A stretch of 64,000 nucleotides of DNA. It comes from an uncultured Methylococcaceae bacterium (GTDB lineage Bacteria > Pseudomonadota > Gammaproteobacteria > Methylococcales > Methylomonadaceae). Made by a program: the position numbers and the translations under genes. Shown here in pieces: positions 10,528 to 21,649 of this stretch. The stretch covers positions 1 through 64,000 of the forward strand of contig CAJAVP010000031.1 in the NCBI GenBank assembly GCA_903945375.1. The letters run 5' to 3'. Within the stretch, counting starts at the first letter, position 1. Each line of letters starts with the position of its first letter. The notes under the pieces were generated by a model that made no database searches, was not told the DNA's origin, and saw only the letters and a list, made by a program, of their open reading frames with translations.

Positions 10528-13500
10528 ATGACTGAAGACCAACTACCAGCCGGATTTATGGTTATCCATAGCAATCAACCCGAGTTATTACGCCAACTGA
10601 TGGTCAATTGGATGAAATCGCATCCACTGCGCCCACTAGAAGATGAGATTATTCTCGTCCAAAGCAATGGCATAGCGCAATGGCTCAAGCAGGCACTAGC
10701 CGCCGATGCCTCAACATCGCTAAGCAGTGGATGTGGTATAGCCGCCTCTTTACAAGCGTTGCTACCTTCCCGATTTGTTTGGCAAGCCTACCGAGCTGTG
10801 TTAGATAACAGCACTGTTCCTGATATTTCGCCTTTTGACAAATCACAACTGGTATGGCGCTTAATGCGTTTATTGCCCCTTCTGGCTCAAGAGCCCGACT
10901 ACGAGCCACTGGCGCGATTTTTACAGCACGATAAGGATCTCAGAAAACGTTATCAACTGGCTGAGCGTCTTGCGGATTTGTTCGACCAATATCAAGTGTA
11001 TCGTGCCGATTGGTTAGCCGCTTGGGGGCAAGGTAAAAATATTCTTCACGATTATCATGGTAACACCACTCCCTTATCTGAGGCATTCGTTTGGCAACCT
11101 AAACTGTGGCGAGCGTTGCTTGAGGATGTTGGCGAGCATAGCAACACCAGTCGTGCTGCCGTACATCAACGTTTTTTAGATGCCATTAAAGAAATCGACC
11201 ATCGTCCTACAGACTTAGTGCGTCGTGTTATCGTGTTTGGACTATCCTCATTACCTAAACAATCTCTGGAAGTGCTACGCGCGATCTCACATTGGACACA
11301 AGTGGTTCTATGTATCAATAATCCTTGTGAACACTACTGGGCCAACATTCTGACCGAAAAAGATTATTTCAGACACAAACAAGGTCGACATAGCCAAAAA
11401 GTCGGCCTACCGGAGACGCTGCAAGAAGACAATTTTCATCTACATGCCCATCCACTACTCGCTGCCTGGGGTAAGCAAGGACGTGATTACATCGCCATGT
11501 TAGATGAAATGGATGAGCCGGCTAACTATCAGCACTTGTTTGCAGATAGTGGGCAACGCATTGATTTATTTGAAACACACGGCGTTGATAGTCTATTAAA
11601 TCAACTGCAAGATGATATTCGTGACTTAAGTCCAGTGGCTGAAAGTCGCTCAAAGTGGTCACCCATTCATCCGCAACACGATCAGTCCATTCGCTTTCAT
11701 ATCGCTCATTCGCTCCAACGCGAAGTCGAAGTGCTGCACGATCAATTACTTGCCGCATTTAATGCGGATGCCTCATTAAAGCCGCGTGAAATTATTGTTA
11801 TGGTGCCAGATATCAATCTGTTTGTACCGTTTATTCAAGCGGTTTTTGGGCAAATCAACGCCTCTGATGATCGCTATATTCCTTACGCGATTGCCGATCA
11901 GGGTAAACGACACCAAGCCCCCTTACTCTATGCACTTGAATACTTACTCAGCGTCACAGAATCGAGAGTAGCGGTCAGTGAACTACTCGATTTGCTTAAT
12001 GTGCCGGCCGTTCGCAAACGATTTAGCATTGAAGAGCCCGATTTATTATTACTGCAACAGTGGATTAGTCAAGCCAACATTCGTTGGGGCTTAAATGACC
12101 AACATCGCCAAAACTTAGGCATTAGCTTTGATTATGACCAAAACACCTGGTCATTTGGACTCAAACGCATGTTACTGGGTTATGCGGTGGGCAGTGACCC
12201 AACCGAGCGCCGTGCGCTCGACTGGCATGACATCGAACCTTATGGCGATGTAGCTGGACTGGATGCCGCGCTCGTTGGACCACTGGTACACTTATTATCC
12301 CAAATCGAATCAGTCATGAATGTGTTTGCTCAACCTGCAACACCCGTTGAATGGGGCGATCGACTCAAAAGTTTATTACTGGATTTTTTTGATTCCAGCG
12401 AAAATGACGATGCTTATATACTATTACAACTGCAAACAAGCCTTGATAAATGGCTCAGCGCCTGTGACAACGCCGGTTTAATAGAAAACTTAAATTTATC
12501 CGTAGTACGTGAGTTCTGGCTTGATCAGATTGATCAAGGCAGTTTGTCGCAACGTTTTTTTGCCGGCAACCTAAGCTTCGCAACCCTAATGCCTATGCGT
12601 GCCATCCCGTTCCGCAGAATTTATTTGCTCGGCATGAACGATGGCGATTATCCTCGCACACATCCCGCTTTAGATTTTGATTTGATGGCCAGAGATTACC
12701 GCCCCGGCGATCGCTCACGCCGCGAAGATGATCGCTATCTATTCCTAGAAGCCTTGCTTTCGGCGCGTGAACATTTGCATATCAGTTGGGTTGGGCGCAG
12801 CATTCATGACAATACCGAGCGTCCGCCCTCCGTGTTGGTTAGTCAATTACGCGATCATCTTGCCGCGTGTTGGCAATTGAGTGAGGAGGTCGAAAACACT
12901 GACAACTTGCTAGCGGCACTCACTATTGAGCATCCACTTCAAGCCTTCAGTAAGGATTATTTTACCGATACACCGGATTCTTCCCTATTTACTTATGCCC
13001 GTGAGTGGCGACCAAACTCCACGCCTCAAGCAACGGATACCATACCATTGATAACGGATGGTTTAGCTGCCCCCATTTTTGACTCGCCGATTACATTAAC
13101 CCAGTTGATTGCTTTCTTAAAGAATCCAGTCAACACATTTTTTCGTGATCGACTGCGGGTTTTTTACGAAGTAAACGACCTCGCTAGTGAAGATCAAGAG
13201 CCGTTTGCCATCGACGCACTCCGCCAATGGAGCATTCAAGATGCGTTAATTCAAAGTCAACTTGATGCCAAACAGCAAGGTCGCTCTGAATCCGAGGCCG
13301 TCCAGCGACAGCTCAATCGAATTAAACGACAAGGCTTATTGCCTATTGGCGGTTTAGCGCAATTACTGCAAACCGAGTTTACCGAACCGCTTGAACAGAT
13401 GTTCACGCTTTTTGATAAAGCCAATGCGATTTGGCCGCTCCGTCAGGACGATGAATGGATAGAAATCGAGCAGACGGTCAACGGTCAAGTGCTTAAAATT

Positions 13501-14058
13501 CAAGGACAACTAACGCAGATTTTTACTAACACCGAAGGCGAACGTTGTCGTATTGAACTAAACTCCAGCAACTTGATTAAGAACAACCAATATCGCCGCG
13601 ATAAATTATTACCCGCCTGGGTTCAACATCTTGCCGGACACTTAAATGGACAACCGCTACGCACACACCTGATTGGCAAAAATGGTGCAGTAACGCTGCG
13701 CCCCTTAGACCCACGCGTAGCTAAACAGCATTTTATCGACTTAATCGAAGCCTATGTTGCCGGTTTATGCGCCCCGTTGCCGATTGCCCCCGTAAGCTCA
13801 TTCGCCTGGTTAACAAACAATGGCGAAGAATCCATCGACACCGCCCCGCCTCTCTCAAAAGCGACCGATAAGGCACGAACAGCCTATGAGGGAGGCTTTA
13901 AACTAACTGGCGAAGTAGAGAAAAATCCCTATTTACAACGTCAGTATCCGACGTTTGCTGCCCTTTGGTCGCAGGGTGACTTTGCCGTTTGGGCAAAACG
14001 CTTGCTTCAGCCCTTAATGGAAAATCTTAAACAGCCTAAATCAGCGGAGAATATTTAA
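10528..14058 (+). CDS. recC: Exodeoxyribonuclease V subunit gamma
   Basis: 1176 aa, RecC-like (VHSNQPELLRQLMVNWMKSHPLRPLEDEIILVQSNGIAQWLKQALA); followed by recB and recD. Confidence 0.95.
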   Translation: MTEDQLPAGFMVIHSNQPELLRQLMVNWMKSHPLRPLEDEIILVQSNGIAQWLKQALAADASTSLSSGCGIAASLQALLPSRFVWQAYRAVLDNSTVPDISPFDKSQLVWRLMRLLPLLAQEPDYEPLARFLQHDKDLRKRYQLAERLADLFDQYQVYRADWLAAWGQGKNILHDYHGNTTPLSEAFVWQPKLWRALLEDVGEHSNTSRAAVHQRFLDAIKEIDHRPTDLVRRVIVFGLSSLPKQSLEVLRAISHWTQVVLCINNPCEHYWANILTEKDYFRHKQGRHSQKVGLPETLQEDNFHLHAHPLLAAWGKQGRDYIAMLDEMDEPANYQHLFADSGQRIDLFETHGVDSLLNQLQDDIRDLSPVAESRSKWSPIHPQHDQSIRFHIAHSLQREVEVLHDQLLAAFNADASLKPREIIVMVPDINLFVPFIQAVFGQINASDDRYIPYAIADQGKRHQAPLLYALEYLLSVTESRVAVSELLDLLNVPAVRKRFSIEEPDLLLLQQWISQANIRWGLNDQHRQNLGISFDYDQNTWSFGLKRMLLGYAVGSDPTERRALDWHDIEPYGDVAGLDAALVGPLVHLLSQIESVMNVFAQPATPVEWGDRLKSLLLDFFDSSENDDAYILLQLQTSLDKWLSACDNAGLIENLNLSVVREFWLDQIDQGSLSQRFFAGNLSFATLMPMRAIPFRRIYLLGMNDGDYPRTHPALDFDLMARDYRPGDRSRREDDRYLFLEALLSAREHLHISWVGRSIHDNTERPPSVLVSQLRDHLAACWQLSEEVENTDNLLAALTIEHPLQAFSKDYFTDTPDSSLFTYAREWRPNSTPQATDTIPLITDGLAAPIFDSPITLTQLIAFLKNPVNTFFRDRLRVFYEVNDLASEDQEPFAIDALRQWSIQDALIQSQLDAKQQGRSESEAVQRQLNRIKRQGLLPIGGLAQLLQTEFTEPLEQMFTLFDKANAIWPLRQDDEWIEIEQTVNGQVLKIQGQLTQIFTNTEGERCRIELNSSNLIKNNQYRRDKLLPAWVQHLAGHLNGQPLRTHLIGKNGAVTLRPLDPRVAKQHFIDLIEAYVAGLCAPLPIAPVSSFAWLTNNGEESIDTAPPLSKATDKARTAYEGGFKLTGEVEKNPYLQRQYPTFAALWSQGDFAVWAKRLLQPLMENLKQPKSAENI

Positions 14059-17000
14059 TGAACACGCTCATTCCCTCGCTAAACCCCCTGAGTTTTCCAT
14101 TGACAGGCAGTCATTTGATCGAAGCCAGTGCCGGAACCGGCAAAACGTTCACGATTGCTGCGCTGTATGTTCGACTCATACTCGGTCACGGTGGGCAAAA
14201 TGCCTTTACACAAGTGCAAGCCTTGACTCCGCCAGAAATTTTAGTCGTGACATTTACCGATGCCGCAACAAAAGAGCTGCGAGATCGTATTCGTGCCCGC
14301 TTGACCGAAGCGGCTGAGTATTTTCGAGCCGATCCCGCAACTGTTGTCCAGCAATCCTGCGGAGAAAACTTTCTTTACGATTTGCGAGCCGATTATCCGC
14401 CAGCACAGTGGCTAACTTGCGCCCGTAAATTACAACTAGCCTCGGAATGGATGGACGAAGCGGCGGTTGCAACCATTCATAGCTGGTGTAATCGTATGCT
14501 GCGCGAACATGCTTTCGATAGCCAAAGCCTGTTTACGCAAAATTTAGAGACCGATCAATCCGAGCTATTTTCAGAAGTCGTCCGTGATTATTGGCGTATT
14601 CATTTCTTTCCCTTAACAACGGCAGATATCGAGCAAATCCGTGCGTTTTGGCAACAACCGAGTGAACTTGAATTTGCCCTTAAAAAACTGGTTGAGCATG
14701 TTGAGTTATTGGCAGAACAAAGTACCCCGATAGAGTATTTGGCACAGGTCAAGGCTGATAAGCAAGCCAAATTGGCGCAATTAAAACAGCCTTGGAGCGT
14801 TTGGGTTACGGAAATCAAAGACTTATTGGATAATGCCAGACAACACAAACAGATTGATGCCAAGAAATATCAACCTAGATGGTACGAGCCTTGGTTAAAT
14901 ACCATCGGCAACTGGGCAACTGCACCTGACCAAGAAAATTTTGATATTGGCAGCGGCTGGACAAGTCTAAGCTTTGCGAATATTCAAGCCGCCTGGAAAG
15001 ACGCTCACCCACCTACGCATCCTGCCTTTACCGCGCTTGACCCCTTAAGAAAAGCCCTTGCAGAACTTCCTAATTCTAAACAAGGGATTTTGGCTCATGC
15101 CGCACTTTGGGTTGCAAAAGCGTTTGCTGCGGTGCAACAACAGCGGGCGCAAATGGGTTTTAATGATTTACTCACTGGCTTGGAGAGTGCATTGAACGGT
15201 CGCTATGGTGAGCGACTTGCCAAAGTGATTCGTCAGCAATTTCCAGTCGCATTGATTGACGAATTTCAAGATACCGATCCGGTGCAATACCGAATTTTTG
15301 AACATATCTACGAAATCGCCCAAAATCGACAAGATTGCGCTTTGATTATGATTGGCGATCCCAAACAAGCCATTTATGCGTTTCGGGGCGCTGATATTTA
15401 CACCTATTTACAAGCCCGCGCCGCCGTGCAACCGCGACTTTACACTTTAGACACCAATTTTCGTTCTACAACCGGCATGGTTGAAGCCGTCAATCATTGT
15501 TTTTTGAGCATTGAAAATAAACCTGATAGTGCCGGGGCGTTTCTTTTCCGGCAAGAGATGAATAATCCAGTTCCCTTCCAAGCCGTTAAGGCTAAAGGGC
15601 GTAACGAGCATTTTACGGTTTGCAATCAGGCTGTGCCCGCACTAACACTCGCCGTTTTAAGTTCAGACGAAAATTTTAATAAAAACAATTATCTGGCAGA
15701 AATGGCAGAAATTTGTGCCACGCAGATTGTGATTTGGCTCAATCAGGGGCAAGGGCATGAAGCGGGCTTTATGAATGACACAGGAAAACTCACTGCAATC
15801 AAGCCCAGTGACATGGCTATTCTGGTGAATAATGGCAAGGAAGCCGCTTGCATCCGTCAGGCACTGGCACGGCGCGGCGTGCGTTCCGTCTATTTGTCTG
15901 ACAAAGAGTCGGTCTATGACACCCAACCCGCGCAAGAAATCAGTCGTTGGCTACTCGCTTGCTCAGAACCGGATAATGATCGTTACTTACGCGCCGCCCT
16001 ATCAACGCGCACCCTCGGTTTATCGTTAGCTGAGCTAGACGCGCTCAATCAGGACGAACAAGCTTGGGAAGCGCGGGTTATGCAATTTAAAACCTATCGA
16101 CAAATCTGGCAGAACCAAGGCGTTCTGCCGATGTTACGCGCTCTCTTATTCGATTTTGCTTGTGCTGAACGTTTATTACAACAGCCATCCGATGAAAATG
16201 GTCTGAGCGGCGAGCGTCTATTGACTGATTTACTGCATCTTGCCGAGCTATTACAACAAGCCAGTTACACCTTAGAAGGTGAACATGCCTTAATTCGCTT
16301 TTTTGCCGAACAACAAGCCAAATCAAGCAATGAGGCGGATGTCAAAAAAGTCCGGCTCGAGAGTGATGCGGATTTGATTAAAGTGGTCACGATCTTTAAA
16401 TCCAAAGGCTTAGAATATCCGGTCGTTTTTCTGCCGTTTATTTGTGCCACTCGCACCATTCAAGATGACGATATGCCGTTAAAATGGCATTCCCAAGCCG
16501 GTGAGCTGCAAATTTCTCTGGAGAATTCTGAGCTATTCCGCAGTTTGGCAGATCATGAACGCTTAGGTGAAGATATTCGCAAAGTCTATGTCGCCCTGAC
16601 TCGAGCCCGCTATACGACTTGGCTGGGTTTAGCCGCATTGGATACGACCGACATCAGTGCCATAGGGTATTTATTAAACCTAGGCGACGTCCCTGCTGAG
16701 GCATTATTGCCTAGCGTTCACGCTTTCGCCGCCTCACAACGCCCTATCGCGGTCGTGACGGCAATGCCGGTTACGCACGAGAAATTTATGCCTAAAACGA
16801 CGGATGCTAAACTGCGTCCTACTTTAATACCTATCCGTGCAGCCAAAGAAGCGTGGTGGATTAGCAGTTACTCCAGTCTGCGAACAGAAGCCTATGCGCC
16901 GTTTGCCAGTCGTCCCGCGTTGAGTGAGGACACGCCACAAGCCGAAAATTTACAAGAAGGCAAACAAGAACTTACGCCGCTGCTTACGGCTGACTATACG

Positions 17001-17777
17001 GCAACTGATTCCGTACATCGTTTTTTCAAAGGCGCGGATGCCGGTACGTTTTTACATGACTTAATGGAATGGGTTGCCCAATTTGGTTTTAATGCCGTAT
17101 TGGTCAACCCGACTCCACTGCGTGAGACCCTCGCCCGCCGTTGCAAACTTCGACATTGGGAGGCTTGGGAGGAATCATTGGTGCATTGGGTGCTTGCGTT
17201 ATTACAAACGCCATTACCCCTTCATGCCGAGCCAATTAGCGAATTGCCCACTAGCATCACATTGAAAGCGTTACAAACCTATAAGATTGAGATGGAGTTC
17301 TGGTTTGAAACACATCAAGTGAAACTTGAGCACTTAGATGCGCTAGTCGCCGCCCATACTTTGGGACAACGCCCTCGTCCCAAATTATTGCCTGATGTCT
17401 GGAATGGCTTGCTTAAGGGGTTTATAGATTTAGTTTTTGAATATCAAGGTAAGTATTACGTGGCGGATTACAAATCTAATTGGTTAGGCCATCATAATGA
17501 AAGTTATAGCCCAACCAGTCTAGCCGACACGATGATCCAGCATCGCTATGATCTGCAATACGTGATTTATATCTTTGCCTTACATCGCTTATTGACATCA
17601 CGCCTAGCCGATTATGATTACGACCGCGACATAGGCGGTGCGCTGTATATTTTTATGCGGGGTATTGCGGCTGAGACTGCTGGCGTTTATTTTGAGCGTC
17701 CGTCGAAACGCTTGATAGAAGAACTGGACGCACTGTTTAAAAATCCTATGGGAGAGACGAATGAATCCGTTGACTGA
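14058..17777 (+). CDS. recB: Exodeoxyribonuclease V subunit beta
   Basis: LIEASAGTGKTFTIAALYVRLILG; DEFQDTDPVQYRIF; nuclease motif region VADYKSNWLG. Confidence 0.96.
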   Translation: MNTLIPSLNPLSFPLTGSHLIEASAGTGKTFTIAALYVRLILGHGGQNAFTQVQALTPPEILVVTFTDAATKELRDRIRARLTEAAEYFRADPATVVQQSCGENFLYDLRADYPPAQWLTCARKLQLASEWMDEAAVATIHSWCNRMLREHAFDSQSLFTQNLETDQSELFSEVVRDYWRIHFFPLTTADIEQIRAFWQQPSELEFALKKLVEHVELLAEQSTPIEYLAQVKADKQAKLAQLKQPWSVWVTEIKDLLDNARQHKQIDAKKYQPRWYEPWLNTIGNWATAPDQENFDIGSGWTSLSFANIQAAWKDAHPPTHPAFTALDPLRKALAELPNSKQGILAHAALWVAKAFAAVQQQRAQMGFNDLLTGLESALNGRYGERLAKVIRQQFPVALIDEFQDTDPVQYRIFEHIYEIAQNRQDCALIMIGDPKQAIYAFRGADIYTYLQARAAVQPRLYTLDTNFRSTTGMVEAVNHCFLSIENKPDSAGAFLFRQEMNNPVPFQAVKAKGRNEHFTVCNQAVPALTLAVLSSDENFNKNNYLAEMAEICATQIVIWLNQGQGHEAGFMNDTGKLTAIKPSDMAILVNNGKEAACIRQALARRGVRSVYLSDKESVYDTQPAQEISRWLLACSEPDNDRYLRAALSTRTLGLSLAELDALNQDEQAWEARVMQFKTYRQIWQNQGVLPMLRALLFDFACAERLLQQPSDENGLSGERLLTDLLHLAELLQQASYTLEGEHALIRFFAEQQAKSSNEADVKKVRLESDADLIKVVTIFKSKGLEYPVVFLPFICATRTIQDDDMPLKWHSQAGELQISLENSELFRSLADHERLGEDIRKVYVALTRARYTTWLGLAALDTTDISAIGYLLNLGDVPAEALLPSVHAFAASQRPIAVVTAMPVTHEKFMPKTTDAKLRPTLIPIRAAKEAWWISSYSSLRTEAYAPFASRPALSEDTPQAENLQEGKQELTPLLTADYTATDSVHRFFKGADAGTFLHDLMEWVAQFGFNAVLVNPTPLRETLARRCKLRHWEAWEESLVHWVLALLQTPLPLHAEPISELPTSITLKALQTYKIEMEFWFETHQVKLEHLDALVAAHTLGQRPRPKLLPDVWNGLLKGFIDLVFEYQGKYYVADYKSNWLGHHNESYSPTSLADTMIQHRYDLQYVIYIFALHRLLTSRLADYDYDRDIGGALYIFMRGIAAETAGVYFERPSKRLIEELDALFKNPMGETNESVD

Positions 17778-19812
17778 TGCCGCAACCCTGATGGAACTGC
17801 TGAATGCCTGGGTTCAGCGTCAATGGCTACGAGAGCTTGATTACGCCTTGACTCGTTTTCTTTGGCTGGAAGCACCGGATGCTAGTCCTGAATTACTGTT
17901 GGCTATTGCCTTAACGAGTCATCAATTGGGTCGCGGGCATGTCTGTCTCGATCTCAAAGCGACGCTGGATGACCCGTATTTTGTTCTGTCTTTACCCCCC
18001 GAGCAGCGACGTGATAAGGATTTTGATGTTGTCACCTTACCTTCTGAGGTCTTAACCGGTCTGTCCTTAGCGAATTGGATAAGCAAAATTAAACATCCTG
18101 ACTTGGTGAACGAGGGCATAGGTCAGTCGCCTTTAGTGCTAGACGGAGCGCGTTTATATTTACGCCGCTATTGGCATTATGAGCGCAGCGTAGAATCGGC
18201 ACTTGAGCAGCGCTTGAACTTAAACACGAGCATTTGCCAAAGTCTTCCCCATGTGGACTGTCAAAATACACTGACCGCGTTATTTCCCACTGATACCCAC
18301 AGCTCGACAAATTGGCAAAAAATTGCTTGTGCGTTAGCGGCTCGAAGTGCATTTTGCGTCATTACCGGCGGCCCTGGTACCGGTAAAACAACAACGGTGG
18401 TCAAATTACTCGCCTTACTACAAGTTATCGCGCTCAATCAGGATCAAATGCGCCCCTTGCGTATCCGTTTAGCCGCGCCCACCGGTAAAGCCGCCGCTCG
18501 ATTAAAAGAATCGATTGCCGATAAAATTAAAGACTTACCCGATGCCATCGGCTTACAAACAGGGCTGCGCGAGGCCATACCCACCGAAGTAATTACCCTG
18601 CATCGTTTGCTCGGGACACGCCCCAACACGCGACACTTTAAACATCATGCGAGAAATCCGCTGGCTCTTGATGTGTTAGTCGTCGACGAGGCATCCATGG
18701 TCGACTTAGAAATGATGTCGGCCTTGCTCTCTGCCTTGCCCGAACATGCGCGTCTCATCTTATTGGGCGATAAAGATCAACTGGCTTCTGTTGAGGCAGG
18801 TTCGGTATTAGGACAATTGTGCAGCCGCGCCAAAGACGCTAATTTTACGCCGGATACGGCGGCTTGGATAAACACGGTCACCGGCGAAACCCTGGATACT
18901 AAGTTGATTAATGCCAACGGTTTGGCGCTGGATCAGCATATTGTTATGTTACGAGAAAGTTATCGTTTTACCGCAAAAAGTGGAATTGGTCAGTTAGCGG
19001 CGGCAGTCAATGCGGGCGATACCGCGCAAATTAATCATGTGTTACAACGCGGCTACGCTGATTTATTAAGACAGTCACTTAAAACGCTAGAAGATACGGC
19101 GTTTACCACGTTAGTGCTGGGACAAGCAAACCACCCTGCACTTGGTTATGCCCATTATTTAGCCGTTATCAAAGCGCAGCGTCCCGCTATTCATGCACCT
19201 AAATCCGACTTTGATAGCTGGGCAAATACGGTTTTAGCCGCTCATAGCCAATTCCAAATATTAAGTGCATTACGCAATGGGGCTTATGGTGTAGAAGGCT
19301 TAAACCTGCACGTTCTCAGTATTCTGAAAAAAGCTCAGTTAGTTCATGCCACCACTAGCTGGTATGAAGGTCGGCCGGTATTGGTCACTAGAAATGACTA
19401 TTCACTGGGTCTCATGAACGGTGACATTGGCATAACGCTGAACTTTCCACAACGGGATAAACAAACCGGTCAACTGGTTTGGGTGTTACGAGTTGCCTTC
19501 CCGAAAGGCGACGGAAAAAATGGCATTCACTGGATTTTACCCAGCCGTTTACAATCAGTTGAAACCGTGTTTGCCCTCACCGTTCATAAATCGCAAGGCT
19601 CTGAATTTGCACACGTTGCCCTGATTCTACCACCTACGCTAAATCCGGTTTTGACGCGCGAGTTGGTCTATACCGGTATTACCCGTGCCAAAACATTTTT
19701 TTCCTTAGTCAGTGTCGGAAACGACAGGATGATTCATCAGGCTAGTCATCGAACCGTGTTGCGCTCGGGTGGCTTGTTTCTCAATGAAAATGTGGATAAA
19801 AACATCTCGTAA
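17761..19812 (+). CDS. recD: Exodeoxyribonuclease V subunit alpha
   Basis: ITGGPGTGKTTTVVKLLALLQ; VVDEASMVDLEMM; VHKSQGSEFAHVAL. Confidence 0.95.
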   Translation: MNPLTDAATLMELLNAWVQRQWLRELDYALTRFLWLEAPDASPELLLAIALTSHQLGRGHVCLDLKATLDDPYFVLSLPPEQRRDKDFDVVTLPSEVLTGLSLANWISKIKHPDLVNEGIGQSPLVLDGARLYLRRYWHYERSVESALEQRLNLNTSICQSLPHVDCQNTLTALFPTDTHSSTNWQKIACALAARSAFCVITGGPGTGKTTTVVKLLALLQVIALNQDQMRPLRIRLAAPTGKAAARLKESIADKIKDLPDAIGLQTGLREAIPTEVITLHRLLGTRPNTRHFKHHARNPLALDVLVVDEASMVDLEMMSALLSALPEHARLILLGDKDQLASVEAGSVLGQLCSRAKDANFTPDTAAWINTVTGETLDTKLINANGLALDQHIVMLRESYRFTAKSGIGQLAAAVNAGDTAQINHVLQRGYADLLRQSLKTLEDTAFTTLVLGQANHPALGYAHYLAVIKAQRPAIHAPKSDFDSWANTVLAAHSQFQILSALRNGAYGVEGLNLHVLSILKKAQLVHATTSWYEGRPVLVTRNDYSLGLMNGDIGITLNFPQRDKQTGQLVWVLRVAFPKGDGKNGIHWILPSRLQSVETVFALTVHKSQGSEFAHVALILPPTLNPVLTRELVYTGITRAKTFFSLVSVGNDRMIHQASHRTVLRSGGLFLNENVDKNIS

Positions 19813-19904
19813 CCACTGGGCCTGCCGTTGGACACAATGCACTATTTTAGGTTAGGAAAATGGCGCGTTACTTGTCATAATGACTTTTTGGGTTATTTTT
19901 TGGT

Positions 19905-21134
19905 ATGACAGCAAATTTAAACATTTTATACGGTGTTAGTGGCGGCATTGCGGCTTATAAATCGGCGGAAGTCGTTCGATTATTACGTAAACGTGGGGCT
20001 CAAGTACGCGTTGTGATGACTGAAGCGGCAATGCAATTTATTACCCCCCTGACGTTACAAGCACTATCAGGACAACCCGTGCTGAGTCAATTGCTGGATG
20101 CCGACTCCGAACACGCAATGGATCATATTCGCCTAGCACGTTGGGCGGATGTGATATTGATTGCTCCAGCAACCGCTGATTTTATTGCTAAATGTCGGCA
20201 TGGTTTAGCGGACGACTTATTATCGACATTGTATTTGGCGGCAACCTGTCCTGTCTATATCGCACCCGCTATGAATCAGGCCATGTGGTCTAAACCCGTT
20301 GTCCAAGATTCTATTCAAACACTGAGGGCGCATGGTGTGCAGATGATTGGCCCTGAGGCGGGCGAGCAGGCGTGTGGAGAAGTCGGCTTGGGGCGAATGA
20401 GCGAGCCATCGGCACTTGTCGATCAGATATATGCTGAGTGCATCGATCAATTGCCCTGTTTACAAGGGCTGAGCGTGTTAATTAGTGCTGGCCCTACCCG
20501 TGAGCCTTTAGACCCCGTGCGTTATCTAAGCAATCGTAGTTCAGGTAAAATGGGCTACGCACTGGCTAAAGCCGCATTAGCTGCTGGCGCAAAAGTGACA
20601 TTAATTAGTGGCCCTGTGACGTTAAGTGCGCCTGTTGAAATTGAGCGCATTTCTGTTGAAACAGCGGCGGAGATGTACGATGCCGTGTTGGCTAGAGCGT
20701 CTTCTCACTCCATTTATATTGGTGCTGCGGCGGTGGCGGATTATAGTCCAGTCACCATGGCGTCTTGTAAAATCAAGAAAAATGAACAAACCTTAACGCT
20801 GGTTTTACAAAAAACACGAGATATTTTGGCCGATGTCGCAGCGTTACCTAGCCGTCCATTTACAGTAGGTTTTGCGGCGGAAACCCACGCGCTTGAAGAC
20901 TATGCAAGCGCTAAACTGATTGAGAAAAATCTGGACATGATTGCTGCCAATTGGGTAGGTCAAGCTCAAGGTGGTTTTGACAGTGAATTGAATGCGTTAC
21001 ACGTTTTGTGGCGTGAAGGCTCTAATGGAATATGCCAAAAACAATTGCCAATGACGAACAAATCGCTGTTGGCGCAACACTTAATTCGGTTGATTGCCGA
21101 TGTTTTTAATCCTCAGCTTACGGCTAACACATGA
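19905..21134 (+). CDS. coaBC: Bifunctional phosphopantothenoylcysteine decarboxylase/phosphopantothenate-cysteine ligase
   Basis: [60 protein letters not shown]. Confidence 0.96.
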   Translation: MTANLNILYGVSGGIAAYKSAEVVRLLRKRGAQVRVVMTEAAMQFITPLTLQALSGQPVLSQLLDADSEHAMDHIRLARWADVILIAPATADFIAKCRHGLADDLLSTLYLAATCPVYIAPAMNQAMWSKPVVQDSIQTLRAHGVQMIGPEAGEQACGEVGLGRMSEPSALVDQIYAECIDQLPCLQGLSVLISAGPTREPLDPVRYLSNRSSGKMGYALAKAALAAGAKVTLISGPVTLSAPVEIERISVETAAEMYDAVLARASSHSIYIGAAAVADYSPVTMASCKIKKNEQTLTLVLQKTRDILADVAALPSRPFTVGFAAETHALEDYASAKLIEKNLDMIAANWVGQAQGGFDSELNALHVLWREGSNGICQKQLPMTNKSLLAQHLIRLIADVFNPQLTANT

Positions 21135-21583
21135 AGACGATACAGCTTAAAATTTTGGATGTCCGTTTAGGTCAATCCATCGCATTACCCGAATACGCCA
21201 CGGCAGGTTCAGCAGGTTTGGATTTACGGGCCTGTCTTAACGAGGACTGTCTCTTGCAACCAGGCGAAACCCAGTTGATTCCCACAGGGCTTGCAATTCA
21301 TATTGATGCGGACTATGCCGGCGTTATTTTACCTCGCTCGGGTTTAGGGCATAAGCACGGCATCGTACTGGGCAATTTAGTCGGATTGATTGACTCCGAT
21401 TATCAAGGACAGATTTTTGTTTCTTGCTGGAATCGTAGCGATACCGCATTTATGATTCATGTGGGTGAGCGTATCGCACAACTGGTATTTGTTCCGGTTG
21501 CCCAAGTTTCATTCACGTTGGTTGATGAGTTTTCTGACAGCGAGCGGGGTGATGGCGGATTTGGGCATACGGGTCAGCATTAA
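21131..21583 (+). CDS. dut: dUTP diphosphatase
   Basis: [47 protein letters not shown]-term GDGGFGHTG. Confidence 0.97.
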   Translation: MKTIQLKILDVRLGQSIALPEYATAGSAGLDLRACLNEDCLLQPGETQLIPTGLAIHIDADYAGVILPRSGLGHKHGIVLGNLVGLIDSDYQGQIFVSCWNRSDTAFMIHVGERIAQLVFVPVAQVSFTLVDEFSDSERGDGGFGHTGQH

Positions 21584-21599
21584 CATGCTGATTTTTTTT
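21574..21599 (+). terminator. Rho-independent terminator overlapping the dut stop codon
   Basis: TCAGCAT-TAAC-ATGCTGA followed by T8; the TAA stop is in the loop. Confidence 0.8.
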
Positions 21600-21649
21600 G
21601 GAATATTGAACATTGATTCAACATCGATTTTTCTTTCCTTAGGGGCTAC

